From assembly GCA_050084985.1 (NCBI GenBank), contig JBITNC010000002.1, positions 186,001-250,000 on the forward strand: DNA of 64,000 nucleotides. The letters are read 5' to 3'. Shown here in pieces: positions 44,391 through 56,130 of this stretch. Made by a program: the position numbers and the translations under genes. The first letter of the stretch is position 1. Each line of letters begins with the position of its first letter. The notes below the pieces were generated by a model. It ran no database searches, had not been told where the DNA came from, and saw nothing but the letters and a program-made list of their open reading frames with translations. The stretch comes from Nageia nagi. Its lineage: Eukaryota; Pinophyta.

Positions 44391-47294
44391 ATAAGAATAT
44401 GAAATAATAAGCATATGGTTTCAATAAATAACATTAAATGTTAAGTTTTAACTAAGTAAATAATACATGTTACATTTAACACTTAAGACATTCTTGATTT
44501 GATTCATAAGTGCAAATGTTTTACAATTCAAATAATAACCCATGTACCCAAATGCATTTCTCATCTCAAGAATGGTAGATGTAGAGTGACATTATTGGGG
44601 CTTATTTTCTTATCTAAAATTAGGTTTTTATTTGGATGCCCACATAAGAGGATCCTAGGTCCTACTAATCCTCAACCAATTCCCTTTGGATAGAAATATA
44701 CTCTCATAAGGAGAAGTACTAGCTTTTTTCCAAGGTTTTGATGCTTATTAGATCTTCCAAATTATTAATCTTGATTAGGTTTCAAGTTGTCCTCCTAGGT
44801 TATCAGGATAATCTTTGAATGGATGTGCAAGCATATGGTATCATTACACACATGCCTATTCACCTAATAGAGTTATATCTAGACCAATAGAGGGCTTAGG
44901 GGCAATTGAGAAGTATTAACTTTTTACCACTTGGATCATCAAATTTAAAGGCTCCAATCCACCTATCCTCACCTCATGGCTACCTAAACAAGTCATGTTG
45001 CAAAATGTACATGTGAATGTGTTCATTTTAAGGGGTTTCTCATATCAATGTTTGCAATTTTTGCATAAGTAAATAAAGCAAAAAATGAAACATAAAAAAG
45101 AGCATAAATAAAATATCATCCATTCAATATTTGAATCCTAAGTGTCCAATGGGTTTTGTTTACTAACCCCTAAAGGACATCTTTACATGAGCATATTTTG
45201 TACAAGTTCATTTATTAACTTTACATAAGTAATAAATACTTTTGAGACATATTAAACATTCATCATTTTGAATAATAAAGGCATCAAATATTCCATGTAT
45301 CATTCCCATAACTTGCATAAGTCCATCCATCACTTTGGATAAGTTATAAAGGATAAGTACTCAACATTCATTTTTTAAGGAATTTAAATTCATAAGCAAG
45401 CATCTTAAAAATTTAAGTCCTTAGCATGCAACATTAATTTTAGAGAGGCATTAAAAATTTTAAGTAATGAATATGCATTATTTGCAAAACATAAAAATTT
45501 CTAAGTGATAAAAAATGTATTTTAATCATAAAGGATCTAAAAAAAATTTAAGTAAAGAAATTCACAAATATCTCCCCTTTTAAATTAAAATAATTTGATC
45601 CTTAATAAATTGATTATCACTTAAAGAAAAATGTCATAGTGATATTAATGCATATTGGCCAACAATTTGTAAAAACAAAAATTTAGTTAAGAACATACTA
45701 AAAAAATGCCTCATTTTACTTAAGAGTAATGATGAATCTGCTTACTCTAAATGTAATCATGATAATGGTTTAAATTTGAAGTGTAAATGCATTTAATAAA
45801 TGACATGGCTTGCAAGCAAAGACACATAATTAAATACCCTCAAAGAGGTAATGATGAATTTGTGACCAAAAACATACTCTAAAGTAAGATAAGTAAACTC
45901 ATCATGAGAAGTATAAGGTTTCTAAGTGCATTAAATAGGAAGAATTGACTTGTAAGAGAAAATAAATGCCTACCATAATAAGTATACATTTACTTTTAGG
46001 AGCATTTAATTACTTGCAAGTAACAATAAAAAACTTGAATGTATTAACCAAAAAAAATGTGAGCCTCTCTTGTGAAGATCTTGTGAATTTCCCTCTGACT
46101 CTCTTTTGAAGATCCCAATGTTCTATTTGTGATGATTTGTAAGATTTTCAAGAGGATGTGTGTAATTCCTCTAGTTTTATTATTTAGGGTTTCAGCTTTG
46201 AATTAATGAAGGCTCTATTGGTGTACATTAAGGTGCTAAAAATGACCTTGTAACCCAACCTATTTTTATTTTGTTTTCCATTAGTGCTATGTGAAAGGTT
46301 CAAGTGATTTACTAAAAAAATGCATGCTTAGTGAAAGGAAGAAATAGAGGGAGGTTGTGAAGGGGGCAATAGAAGTGAACCTTGCTATTGATGCCAATGG
46401 AGGAGGTTAGCCATAAGAAGAAATAGAGTTGGGAGTGTGGTAAAGGGGCAATGTAGGGGTGGTTGTAGAGGTGGTCGCAAACTAGTCATGGAGGAGAGCA
46501 ATGCCATAAAAAGTTGGGAGGCTAGGAGCCTAGCAAGGTATCATGGGAAGAGAGTGGCACTAGGCCTTTTCAATAGGTAGCAGAGAAAGCATGCTTTTGT
46601 AGAGAAAAAATGGTGTCTCAAGATTATTGGATGTTAAATCAAAGTGTTTTTTGTGTGGCTATTGTATAAAATATTTAGCAACCTAAACTATTCTACTGGT
46701 CAGGCTTAATGATTCTATGCACATTATTTTTGGAAAATGTGCATAGTTTGGTTTTTGAAATATTTTTAATGGAAATATACTTAACTAAAAGTCCAATTTC
46801 TATATATAAACCTCCTATTTTTTTATTGAAATGCAAACAAAAAGAGGTAGTAAAAAGTATTTTTTTTGTTAGTATCAAAAATAGTTGAAGTAAAGATTTG
46901 TAGAATACAACTTATTTTGATAAAAGGACTAAGGTAGGCACAACTATAAAAAAATATATAAATTTTCATTGAAATTTTGCATATAATTTTTAAAGGAAAA
47001 AAATAGTATATATTTTTACTCAAACTTTTGATATAATAAAACCTTCAAAAATCAAGGATATGCAAAAAAAATTGCAACTAACAATGAAACATGTTAGTAA
47101 AAAAATACATCAAAAATACATTGCTACTTTAAGCACATTTTATCATAAAAAAGCACTAACATAACACAAAATATGTTAGTAATCCAAGATGAAGAGAAGA
47201 GGAATATTATACCTTTCAGGCACTTTTACCTCACAATGGAGTGAAGGATAAAGAATGAGGATCACCAAGATGTTGAAGAAGAGCTTCCACACTA
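44391..47294. other. Unexplained 2.9-kb stretch between Copia-A primer site and gag
   Basis: Far longer than a copia leader should be. It is AT-rich, without recognisable coding on either strand, with a G-rich patch (46330-46560: GAGGGAGG, GTGGTTGTAGAGGTGG). Another decayed insertion is likely but no LTR pair or target duplication could be paired by eye. Confidence 0.5.
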
Positions 47295-47310
47295 AGCTCT
47301 AATACTAATT
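47293..47310 (-). other. Primer binding site of Copia-A
   Basis: Minus-strand AATTAGTATTAGAGCTTAG next to the 5' LTR. It differs from TGGTATCAGAGC only by G-to-A and C-to-T decay, so tRNA-iMet is the likely primer. Confidence 0.82.
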
Positions 47311-47803
47311 TGAAGGATATAACACTAACAAGATAATTCCTAATCAACCAAGATCACATGAAAGCTCATAATTACATCTAACAAACTCACAAATCAATCT
47401 CACAACACAAGATGTAAGTGGTTCCTCCAACTAGGAGTACATCCATTAACTAGATATTTATTTCAATCATAAATAAAACCCTCTTACAAACCTCCTAATC
47501 TCAACTCCTACACTTCTATCCTATAGCATAACTTTACTCCACAATTGATGTGTGATAACAAAGAAAGAGCCTTCTATTTATAGGCCAAAATCCCTCTTTG
47601 GATCACCTTTTATCCAATGTATAAAAGCATGACATGCACATCCTTTTACCCAAGGGGCATGCTCATGATATGGAGTGTAGCACAAGTTACATTATCATAT
47701 TCACTTAAATACTTAAGGTATCAAATGATACCCTTAAGTATTAATGAACTTACATATAAGATTTAATACAAACCTTTACAACGATGCATTATACATTCCA
47801 ACA
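47311..47803 (-). repeat. 5' LTR of Copia-A
   Basis: Collinear with 26918-27409, TATA box CTATAAATA on the minus strand at 47583-47575, flanked outside by TATAA (47804-47808). Confidence 0.92.
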
Positions 47804-47808
47804 TATAA

Positions 47809-48282
47809 GAGTGTAGAGAGTAATCCGCATTTGTATTTATAATAAATGAAATATATATTGCATGCTTAAACTACTCATATCAATAGAGTTTTATGAGTGT
47901 GATATTGATATCATTTTGATGGGTAAGTGATAAGATTTGTATAACTAAAAATACAAGTAAAAAAGGATGTGAAGGTGGTATTAAGGCCATATATTTAGGT
48001 TTCCTTGTAATCGATGAAAAACTATTTTGAATACTCCTTAATGGATGTCCATACCTTATTTGAGAGCTCCCACAGGGGCACATGTTGGAAGAATGTTGGA
48101 AAAGATTTCAGAGTTTGGTTTTACACTTGAGAATTAAATATGCTTAAAATTTCTAAAGCATTTTTATAAAATCCATTATTTTGCATATTTTGTGATCATT
48201 GTAGTACATGAGACTACAAATTTGTTTTTAAAGAGTCTTTGATGTATGTATAAAACCTTATTGTAAATCTTCAGTTTGGTGC
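47809..48282 (-). pseudogene. PPR fragment between Copia-A and Copia-B
   Basis: Plus-strand stretch 47995-48235 parallels 340-560 and 1720-1930 (GATGTCCATACCTTATTTGA, GAAGAATGTTGGAAAA, CATTTTTATAAAATCCATT), the complement of PPR motifs. It is split off from 26450-26917 by Copia-A and from 62115 onward by Copia-B, so these may be parts of one old locus. Confidence 0.6.
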
Positions 48283-48933
48283 TGAAGGAATTGAAGGATT
48301 CCTAAATAAATATCACTTATGCATTCTACAACAAACTAACTTTAATCTCATAAACATAATCTCCTAATAATCATAATCACAAAAATATACACACAATAAG
48401 TATAGTGGTTCCTCTCTATATGAGAGCACATCTACTTGAATCTAAATCTATTACTTCTCTTCTCAAGATCTCTATTACAACCTTTCTATCAAACTAGTAG
48501 CATGATAATGCTTCTATAAGTATATTTTACAACAAATCCTATCCTTCCTTTTATAGACTAAAATCCTACTTTGGCTCACCCTTTTATCCAAGGGGAATGC
48601 CAAAGTTCATAGGATATCCATCTCATTAAATCAGGTGGGAATGGTAGATGGAAATCTTTTTTTACCCATGTCTATTCAATAGTCACATATGCCCATACTT
48701 CTATTTTAAGTATGTGGGTCTACATGCACATGTGGAAATAACCCTATTAAAAAATAAGTGGGGGCTCACATTTTCATACATGGATAATCCATATTTTATA
48801 ATAAGTAGATTATTCCATATTGCAAAATTGTTTTCCTCCTAACTTAGGTGTTTTATATGTTCCTTTGATTTTAAATTAATTAAGAACAATATACCTAAGT
48901 TATTTACATAATAATACATTATACATTCTAACA
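48283..48933 (-). repeat. 3' LTR of Copia-B
   Basis: Plus-strand termini TGAAGGAATTGAAGG and TACATTCTAACA. Minus-strand TATA box CTATAAAAGG at 48556-48547. Related in layout to Copia-A LTRs (GTGGTTCCTCT, CCTTTTATCCAA blocks). Confidence 0.92.
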
Positions 48934-48962
48934 CTCCCCCTTAATGCAATATTGAGATAGAG
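48934..48962 (-). other. Polypurine tract of Copia-B
   Basis: Plus-strand CTCCCCCTTAATG followed by 16 bases identical to Copia-A 27423-27438. Extra CTCCCCCTTGA blocks occur near 49536 and 49683. Confidence 0.85.
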
Positions 48963-50090
48963 AGAAGAGAAGATAGAAAGAGAGTGTAAGAGAGTTCTTA
49001 TCTTGAGAAGTAATAGGATTTATATCCTAAACAAGGCTCAACTACTTAACCATTTGAAAAAATAGTTTACAATATAATAATCATCAACCATAAATGGTTA
49101 TAATGTATAAGTAGTATTCATTTTACAATATGTTGACATGATGATCCTGCACACCCTAAGTAAGTAATCTTTAATCTCTAAAATAAATTTGCAAGCTACA
49201 AGCATCTCATAAACAAGATCAGTTAAATGCATCATATATATATTAAGATAAACTAAATGAATAAGATAATATCATCCATAAACTAATCAAATGGTGCATT
49301 ATAAGCCAACATAAAGATGTCAAGAAAATTTATAGTCACCTATTGTATAAATAATAAATGCACATACTAGTTCATCACATGGGTTTAACTATTTAATAGT
49401 ATACATAAAGTTTATCAACATACTCTAAAGTGCACAAACAAGTTTCTCACACATGGATAACTAAGTATAATGCATAAAAAAATCATTTTAAAGGTGAAGT
49501 ATTTATGATATGAATTCCTAAGAATTCATACTTCACTCCCCCTTGAGGATAACTTTACCATCCTAAGAGATTATATTATTTCATATAACTTTATGATCTC
49601 TTTTTTGTTTTGTAGCCTTTTTGTATGCAAATTGATACCATATATTATTTCATTATGAAGTTGAATTCATATCATAATAATTCTCCCCCTTGAGAGTGAC
49701 TTCATTAAAAAAAGGACTTTAAACAAATTAACCAAAGTGATTAAATTGGTCATATGCCAACACACTTATTATCTTAACATGCTTGTCTTAATGTAATTAA
49801 GCATCCATTACATGATATTATCTTAAATCAATATCATATTCAATTAAGTGCACTTATACACATAATATACTATAACAAAATTTGAAATCCAATTGAGCTT
49901 ACTATTGGGTGTTTAAATTTATAAACTAATTTAACACTCGACAAGCAAGTTTGAGTTGCAAATTTTAGATTTCTTCATTATTTATAACTAATATAGACAA
50001 TATCATTACACTATAGGTTATATATGCTCATATAGTAATTAATACATTATCAATACTATGTAAAAAGGTAAAGGCAAATTCCTAATAAGG
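48963..50090. other. Copia-B 3' spacer
   Basis: Non-coding. Weakly similar to the Copia-A spacer (GTTCATCACATGGG and CTCACACATGGATAACTAAG near 49371 and 49445). At 49510-49555 it resembles the sequence around the end of Copia-A pol at 28370-28435, so deletion of pol probably starts near here. Confidence 0.55.
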
Positions 50091-50104
50091 ATCCTCTTTT
50101 ACTA

Positions 50105-50490
50105 AAATTTATGAGTATGAGGAACTCGAGTAGTGGCATTTGGCCTTAGGGTCTCTAACTCCTTGCTTAACTCATGTATATGTTTAAGGAGCCTTTATCT
50201 CTGATCAATGAGCACATTTTGCTACTTCATGAGCATTTCAAATTCTTGATCATACATCTTCCTTTACCTCTTGAAAAATTCATATCATAAGCATGGTTCA
50301 TGGAAAGACTTATTGGCATGCTCCATTAAAGAAGCATTGGCCAAATCTCTCAATGATGAGTCATCCCCAGCAGCAGCTAGAGCGACATGTAAGCCCAATG
50401 ATGAACCCTCCCTAGCATTATTATGTAAAGTTTCTCATACATACCCCTCATTTGGGGAGAACCTTAAGTAAGCAGGGAGTGATCACTCCA
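50105..50490 (-). pseudogene. Unidentified Copia-B reading frame with coiled coil
   Basis: A single minus-strand frame of about 125 codons: SLPAYLRFSPNEGYV, then REGSSLGLHVALAAAGDDSS, LRDLANASLMEHANKSFHEP, then YEFFKR, RKMYDQEFEMLMK, QNVLIDQR, RLLKHIHELSKELETL and a terminal stop after THKF. It is broken by five stops (TGA, TGA, TAA, TAG, TAA) that each fit CGA, CAA or CAG decay. No frameshift was seen, so it was under coding constraint until recently or is simply young. The C-terminal half is a probable coiled coil. I do not recognise the family; gag-like and captured-host-gene origins are both open. Confidence 0.6.
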
Positions 50491-51587
50491 TGATTATTAT
50501 TGCATAACTCAAGTTGACCTCTACTTTGGTGATAATGGGCAAAGTGCATATAATTAAATAAGCATCAACACTAAATGAGGGTGTAAATACTATCACACAC
50601 TATAACGATATTTATTATTAGTGACATCAAAAAAATTTAATAAATCAATGTTAATTAAAGAATAGTTAGTATATATTTGAAGGTAAACTTGCAAGATGTT
50701 AACTTGATTATACCACCAATATTACACTAATGATATTCATCATAATTGACAAATTAAAATCCTTTTGAATCATCAAGAACAATTAAATGTAATCCAAAAC
50801 AATAGGAATTGGAATGGATATTGGATAATAAATTGTATATATTGAACATATATTGATAGAAAAAATCCAAGAAGATGAAATCCAATTTAGATAAATGAAC
50901 CTACTTCCAACTCACAAAATTACTTAAGTGAAATATCACAAGTTTCAAAATAATCCATTTAGATTACACTCATTTGAATGTCACATGTATATCAAAACAA
51001 GTGATGAATAATTTTTTAAAATTTTCTTTATTGAATTTTTAAAAATATATGTTTATTGAAAGAATAATTTTGTATGTGATTCACATAAGTAGCCATTATT
51101 TGACCATCATAATGTATCCAAAAGGTAATCACCCAAAAATATTTTCTTTCCATTAATGAATTTAGGCAAGTACTCTTGTTTTCAAGGCAATAATTCATAA
51201 CATCAATGGATTAGTAAATTGTTCTTGCCATCAAATTAAATAAGTTCATAAATATAATATTTAGGTAATAATTTCAAGTATCATCTTAACCATACCATAT
51301 TCAAGATGCATAATGATAAGAAAAAATACCATCTCAAGATGCATGAATTCTTATCCATTTATAAATATGTTGAATTGGAGGCTTAAAGTCTCCAAAAACA
51401 ATATTATAATATAAATTAAAAAAATGCAAACTCAAAATTCATACATTTTTATCCATTTATAAACACATTGAATTGGAGATTTAATGTCTCAATCAACAAT
51501 ACTATAACTTGGATGAAGAAAAAGTCATAAAATGCCAACTTGACTATGCCACCTAGTCAAGATGCACAAGATGAAATAAATAATATG
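50491..51587. other. AT-rich Copia-B interior, no gene seen
   Basis: No domain found on either strand. Two related lines near 51340-51385 and 51430-51490 (TTATCCATTTATAAA, TTGAATTGGAG) suggest a short local duplication. Confidence 0.5.
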
Positions 51588-51885
51588 GAAATAATCTATC
51601 AACATAATATTAAATATCCATAAACATGGATATAACTTCCTAACATGGAAGTAATAATGTGATAAATAATTTATCAACATAGATATAACTTCCCAACATG
51701 GAAGTAATAATGTGGCAAACAATCCATCAACATAGATATATTTTTCCAACATGGAAGTAACAATGTGGCAAATAATCCATCAATATGAATATAACTTCCC
51801 AATATGGAAGTAATAATATGGAAAACAATATATCAACATATATAAAACTTTCCAACATGGAAGTAACAATATGGTAAATAATAAT
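51588..51885 (+). repeat. 53-bp tandem repeat with internal inverted repeat
   Basis: YAAYATGG recurs at 51641, 51694, 51747, 51800 and 51853, exactly 53 bp apart, plus a diverged first unit at about 51588. Most units contain ACTTCC-CAACAT-GGAAGT, a six-base inverted repeat able to form a hairpin. Confidence 0.92.
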
Positions 51886-52284
51886 TACACAAGAATTTAT
51901 ATATATTGCCAATTTGCATCATTAATCATATCCATTTATGTCTTTGCAAAAAATTGTATAATAATTAAGAGGATTTATTTCCTATTCCATAAGATTATTT
52001 ATCAATTTATTCAAGAAAAAAGTATCTATAAATCCATCAAGGTATTTTCAACCTTAAGTATTAACAAATAAGATAAGTACTAACTTTTTCCATAATGCAC
52101 AATCATTCAATTTGGATAAAGTTTACATAACTTGAACAAATACATAATTAATAAAGGTGATATACAAGCTATCAACTTGTACATGATAAAAAAATATGAT
52201 ATATGAGATATCACCTATTCATAATAAATAATGGTGATATATAAAATCAACCTGTGTGCACTAATTAATAAATATATACAAGAT

Positions 52285-52840
52285 ATCTATATGATCAAAA
52301 ATAATCTGCACAATAATTTGAATATCGAGAAAGTTTACACACTTTTCACTCCAATAAGGATATCAAAGAATATAGACTCCAAGGTTTTGAGGATAACCAA
52401 AAAATTTATGCATAATAATTCAAATGTGGAGAAAGTTTACAAACTTTTCACTCCAACAAAGATATTAAAGAATATGCACTACCAAGGTTTTGCGGTTAAA
52501 TTTTTCATCTAACCAAAAATAATATGCAAAACAATTCAAATATGGAGAAATTTTATAAAATTTTCAGCCCAACAAGAATATGAACAACCAATATTTTGAG
52601 GATAAATCTTTTATCCAACCAAAAATAATGTGCATAATAATTCAAATGTGGATAAAGTTTATAAACTTGTCACTCCAACAAGAATGTGCACAACCAAGAT
52701 TTTGAAGATAAATCTTTCATCCAACCAAAAATAATGTGCACTATATTTCAAATATGGAGAAAGTTTACAAACTTTTTACTCCAACAAGGATATGTGAACA
52801 ACCAATATTTTTCATCCAACCTAGGATATTTAAAAATATG
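52285..52840 (+). repeat. About 106-bp tandem repeat
   Basis: Five units starting near 52297, 52396, 52511, 52617 and 52723, each with ACCAAAAATAATRTGCA, AATTCAAATATGGAGAAAGT, TTCACTCCAACAAG and a TTTTGAGGATAAATC end. Spacings are 99, 115, 106 and 106 bp. A decayed half-unit follows to about 52930. Confidence 0.88.
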
Positions 52841-52930
52841 CACAATCAATGAATGAAGATAGTGCATATAGTAAATTTTGAATAAAGTTTACACAAACTT
52901 TTTCGATTCAAACAAATGTGTACATCTAAG

Positions 52931-53839
52931 CACAATAACTCTTTTGATCAATAAATGCAACATAACACAACCTTACCCCTTTTTTTACTTATCATCAACT
53001 ATATATACACATATAAACCCCATAAATTGAGCTTAGTTATGATGACATCATAAAAAGATGCATTAAATACTTACTATTTTTACAAAAATTAATCTTAAGA
53101 AAAAAATTTTAATTTTGTAAAAAAATGACTTTTGTATAATTGTAATATATTTGATAATTAATTTTTGATATAATTAAATGTTACAAAAATAAAATATTGT
53201 CTTCAAAATATTGTCAATTTCTTAAAAATTGATCCAAATATGTCAAATATTGCAAAGTAATTTTGCTTTAAAAAATTGCAATGACTACTTACTCCAAATT
53301 TTTTTTGCATTGATCAAAATATGTGCTTTGCAAAATACTTTTTAAACTATGTTAAAAATTATAAACTTAAAAAAATGATAAGATTCACCATACTTCATAA
53401 ATGTGCATTTATTAAATTTTACGTCATCTCATGTGCATACGATTTTATGAATGTGCACTCATTAATTCTTACTCCTTGCCATAAATTTATGAGCAAGTTA
53501 ATGATATTCTCACATGATCTTATGATAGAATATATAAATTTTAATCAAATTCTTTTTGGGAGATCAATAAATTAATTTATTAATACTTTAAAAAAATCAT
53601 TAACTACTAGGCTCATCTCAATCCCATGATTTTTTTGTTGTGATATTTTATATGAAATAACTTATTAAGGATTATACACATGCTTGACTTATTAAATATT
53701 GGCATAAGTTTTCAAAGAAGCTTCTTAACTTGAAATATATAATACCAACTAAAAATAAATGGGCAATGTTTTGTAAATTGGGATGCCTTGCACCTCCAGA
53801 TTTGTTTACATCTAATGGTCCAAAGATAGGGAAGGGAAT
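52931..53839. other. AT-rich Copia-B interior, no gene seen
   Basis: Only short open frames without family resemblance. Local GTGCATTTATTAAAT/GTGCACTCATTAATT duplication near 53402 and 53451. Confidence 0.5.
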
Positions 53840-53948
53840 CTTCTTCAACCTTGAGGGAGTGTGTAGTCCTTGCAAGGGAACTTGTGACCCTCGTTAAGGG
53901 TGCCAACAACCCATAAGGAGCATGTGATACCACCAATGGAGCTTTTGG
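53840..53948 (+). repeat. Diverged CCCTNNNAGGG minisatellite, left part
   Basis: Short units such as CCTTGCAAGGGAACTTGTGA, then CCCTCGTTAAGGG, resemble the larger array at 60430-60930. The Ty3 element at 53949 probably landed inside this array. Confidence 0.6.
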
Positions 53949-54355
53949 TTTTAGGATCCTATATCCTAACATTTTAGTGTTAGTATTAGTTTTTTTAATT
54001 AAATTGTCAACCTATATTGTAAATTGTAATATTACGATTGTAAGGATAAGGCTCGATTTTGCATGACTATTAGGGATAGGGTTAGTATATTATAAATTGG
54101 TAGAAGTGTGTGGAAAAAGGCATCTTGAATATTATTTTCACTTTTGGAGTTATAAGGAGGTAGCCTCTTTGAAGTGACCTGTGATTCTATTACTATTTAG
54201 TAAAATCCTATCCTTACATATTATTGCTATTTTGTGTTCTATTTATCAGCACATGCTCTATTATTTCCACTAGATTAGTTGTTATTTTCCTATTTCAAAT
54301 TGATATTTGTTACATTTTTGCAATATTTCCCTTTCATATTTATAGCATCATAACA
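53949..54355 (+). repeat. 5' LTR of the 6-kb Ty3 element
   Basis: TTTTAGGATCCTATATCCT start (TGTTAGGATCC in the other copies), ending AGCATCATAACA. The start holds the inverted repeat AGGAT...ATCCT. Confidence 0.9.
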
Positions 54356-55145
54356 TCTAGTATTAGAGCTCTTTCTAGGGCCATTCTACTACAGGAAAAT
54401 AAAAAATATTTCTTAGAGGTCAAAGCTAGAAACCCTATACCAAGGTTTTAAAATATCTAGGAGGATATATCATTTTTGGCTAAGCACACTTGCCCATAAA
54501 GTTGTACGTGAATTGAGGTGCAAAAAACTCTACACCAATACCTAGGCTTTAGATAAAACCCTACACGAAATCAGACTCCACATATCAAAAAGTATATCGG
54601 AGACTATCTAGGCTATAAATGGAAACTAGGTAGGAAGCTATGTCAATCATCTATAAATTGTAATGCACCAACAAGTGTTGCTAGAAAGTTATTTATCACA
54701 AAAGCCATCTTTTTAACCTCTTTCCTTGTAAAATTTGGATAGGAGGGGTGTTTGGACAAGCCTACAAAGCAGATACTCCTTACCCTAGAATCATTCCTTC
54801 ACACAAAAAAACCTTGATTTGAGAAGCAGAATGTATGACATGCAATTTTTTAGAGTTGCCAAAAATAACAATTTAGAGGTAGCAAAACCTTAAAAGCTAA
54901 ATAACTAAAAATTTGTACCATTTTAGTAATTATTAACAAAAGGAGACAGACCCACAAATGTAAAAAAAAAGAGTCTAAGAGTTCAAAAATCATCATCGGG
55001 AGACTTATCCCATTGTGATCATCTTTTTGAGCTAATCATTTTGATATATTACACCCATACACTTTTTTGGGTATTTTTTAAAAATAGCAATTTCTAAAAA
55101 TAGTATTTCTAAAAATAATAGCTTCAAAAATAGCAATTTCTAGAA
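54356..55145 (+). other. Primer site and leader of the 6-kb Ty3 element
   Basis: TCTAGTATTAGAGCTC follows the LTR. The leader is about 790 bp, long for this group, non-coding, with AAAAATAGCAATTTCT-type short repeats near 55080-55145. The second copy of the family has a matching leader at 62573-63306. Confidence 0.7.
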
Positions 55146-56130
55146 ATGGAACTTGAGACAAGATCCCAAATAGTAGCACAAGTTGATCCTACCATGATGA
55201 CATTTCAAACTATGATCTGATAAATGGTATATACACTTACTAGTACATTCAAAGTAGAAATACAATAAATATAAACCCAAATGCAAACCCTTAATAGTAA
55301 ATGTGATAGTGTCCAACTAAGTATTAGTCATACCAATAATCCATCCAGTTCACAAAAATTAGGGTAGTCTGGAAATCCATAGGGGCATCATCATAACATT
55401 TAGGGCCAACAAGGTGGTTTCATTCTTCTCCACACAACCAAATTAAATTTTTCTTGATTTGATGGAGATGATTCCACTAGCTAGATTTATAAGTCCAAAC
55501 AATATTTCACATTGAACCAAATTCCAAAAGATTTGAAAGTGCACATGGCAACTTTTCATTTGGATAGTGAGGCTCTCTAATAGCACCAATGGTACTCAAA
55601 AATGCATCTTGCTCTTTTATGGGATGAATTTACTCAATAATTATTGATCCATTTTGGTCCTAACAACTATGAATATTTCATAGGGGCATTGACTAAGTTA
55701 CATCAAACTACAATAGTAAAATAATACCAAAATTAGTTTGATAAATTGGCTAATCACACAAAGGGTTTGAATGATGCATTTTTCATAAGTTGTTTTATTA
55801 ATGGATTAAAGGAAGAAATTAAACTAAAGGTCAAAATGTTTAATCCCAAAACTATGATGGATGCTATTGCTTTGGCAAAGCTTGCTGAAGATAAAGCTAA
55901 TGCTCATCAATAGAATGTAAGAGCCCCATTCATAAAAACACATAATATTTTCCCTTCCTCCAATAACATAACTATCACACCATTGAATTGCATATTGCAA
56001 ACTAAGAAGTTGACATGGGAGGAAATGGAAGAGAATCAAATGAAGGGATTATGCTATAATTGTGATGAGAAATTTATTAATGGTCATCATTACACTCAAC
56101 AAAAATTATATTTGCTTGATGCTAATGCTC
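55146..56130 (+). pseudogene. gag: Ty3 gag of the 6-kb element
   Basis: ATG at 55146 (METETRSQ-like, reading MELETRSQIVAQVDPTMMTF). Capsid blocks are FTLNQIPKDLKVHMATFHLD, EALQ-stop-HQWY, LLIHFGPNNYE, ALTKLHQTT, FDKLANHTKGLNDAFFISCF and INGLKEEIKLKVKMFNPKTM. The zinc knuckle region reads CYNCDEKFINGHHY near 56050-56090. Stops are of the decay type. Capsid role inferred from family. Confidence 0.88.

Larger units (their letters stand above)
26918..47803 (-). mobile_element. Copia-A: minus-strand Ty1/copia element, split by a nested Ty3 element
   Basis: LTRs of 492 bp (26918-27409, 3' end of the element) and 493 bp (47311-47803, 5' end) with perfect TATAA duplications at 26913-26917 and 47804-47808. 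On the minus strand the order is 5' LTR, primer site, leader, gag (44385-43820), protease, integrase, RT, RNase H (31345-28408), spacer, polypurine tract, 3' LTR. The Ty3 element at 31350-43818 separates gag from protease. Without it the copia is about 8.4 kb. Confidence 0.92.

Noticed and set aside
53712-53972. Minus-strand 86-codon frame
   Set aside because: Runs from Copia-B interior across the minisatellite into an LTR; a chance frame.
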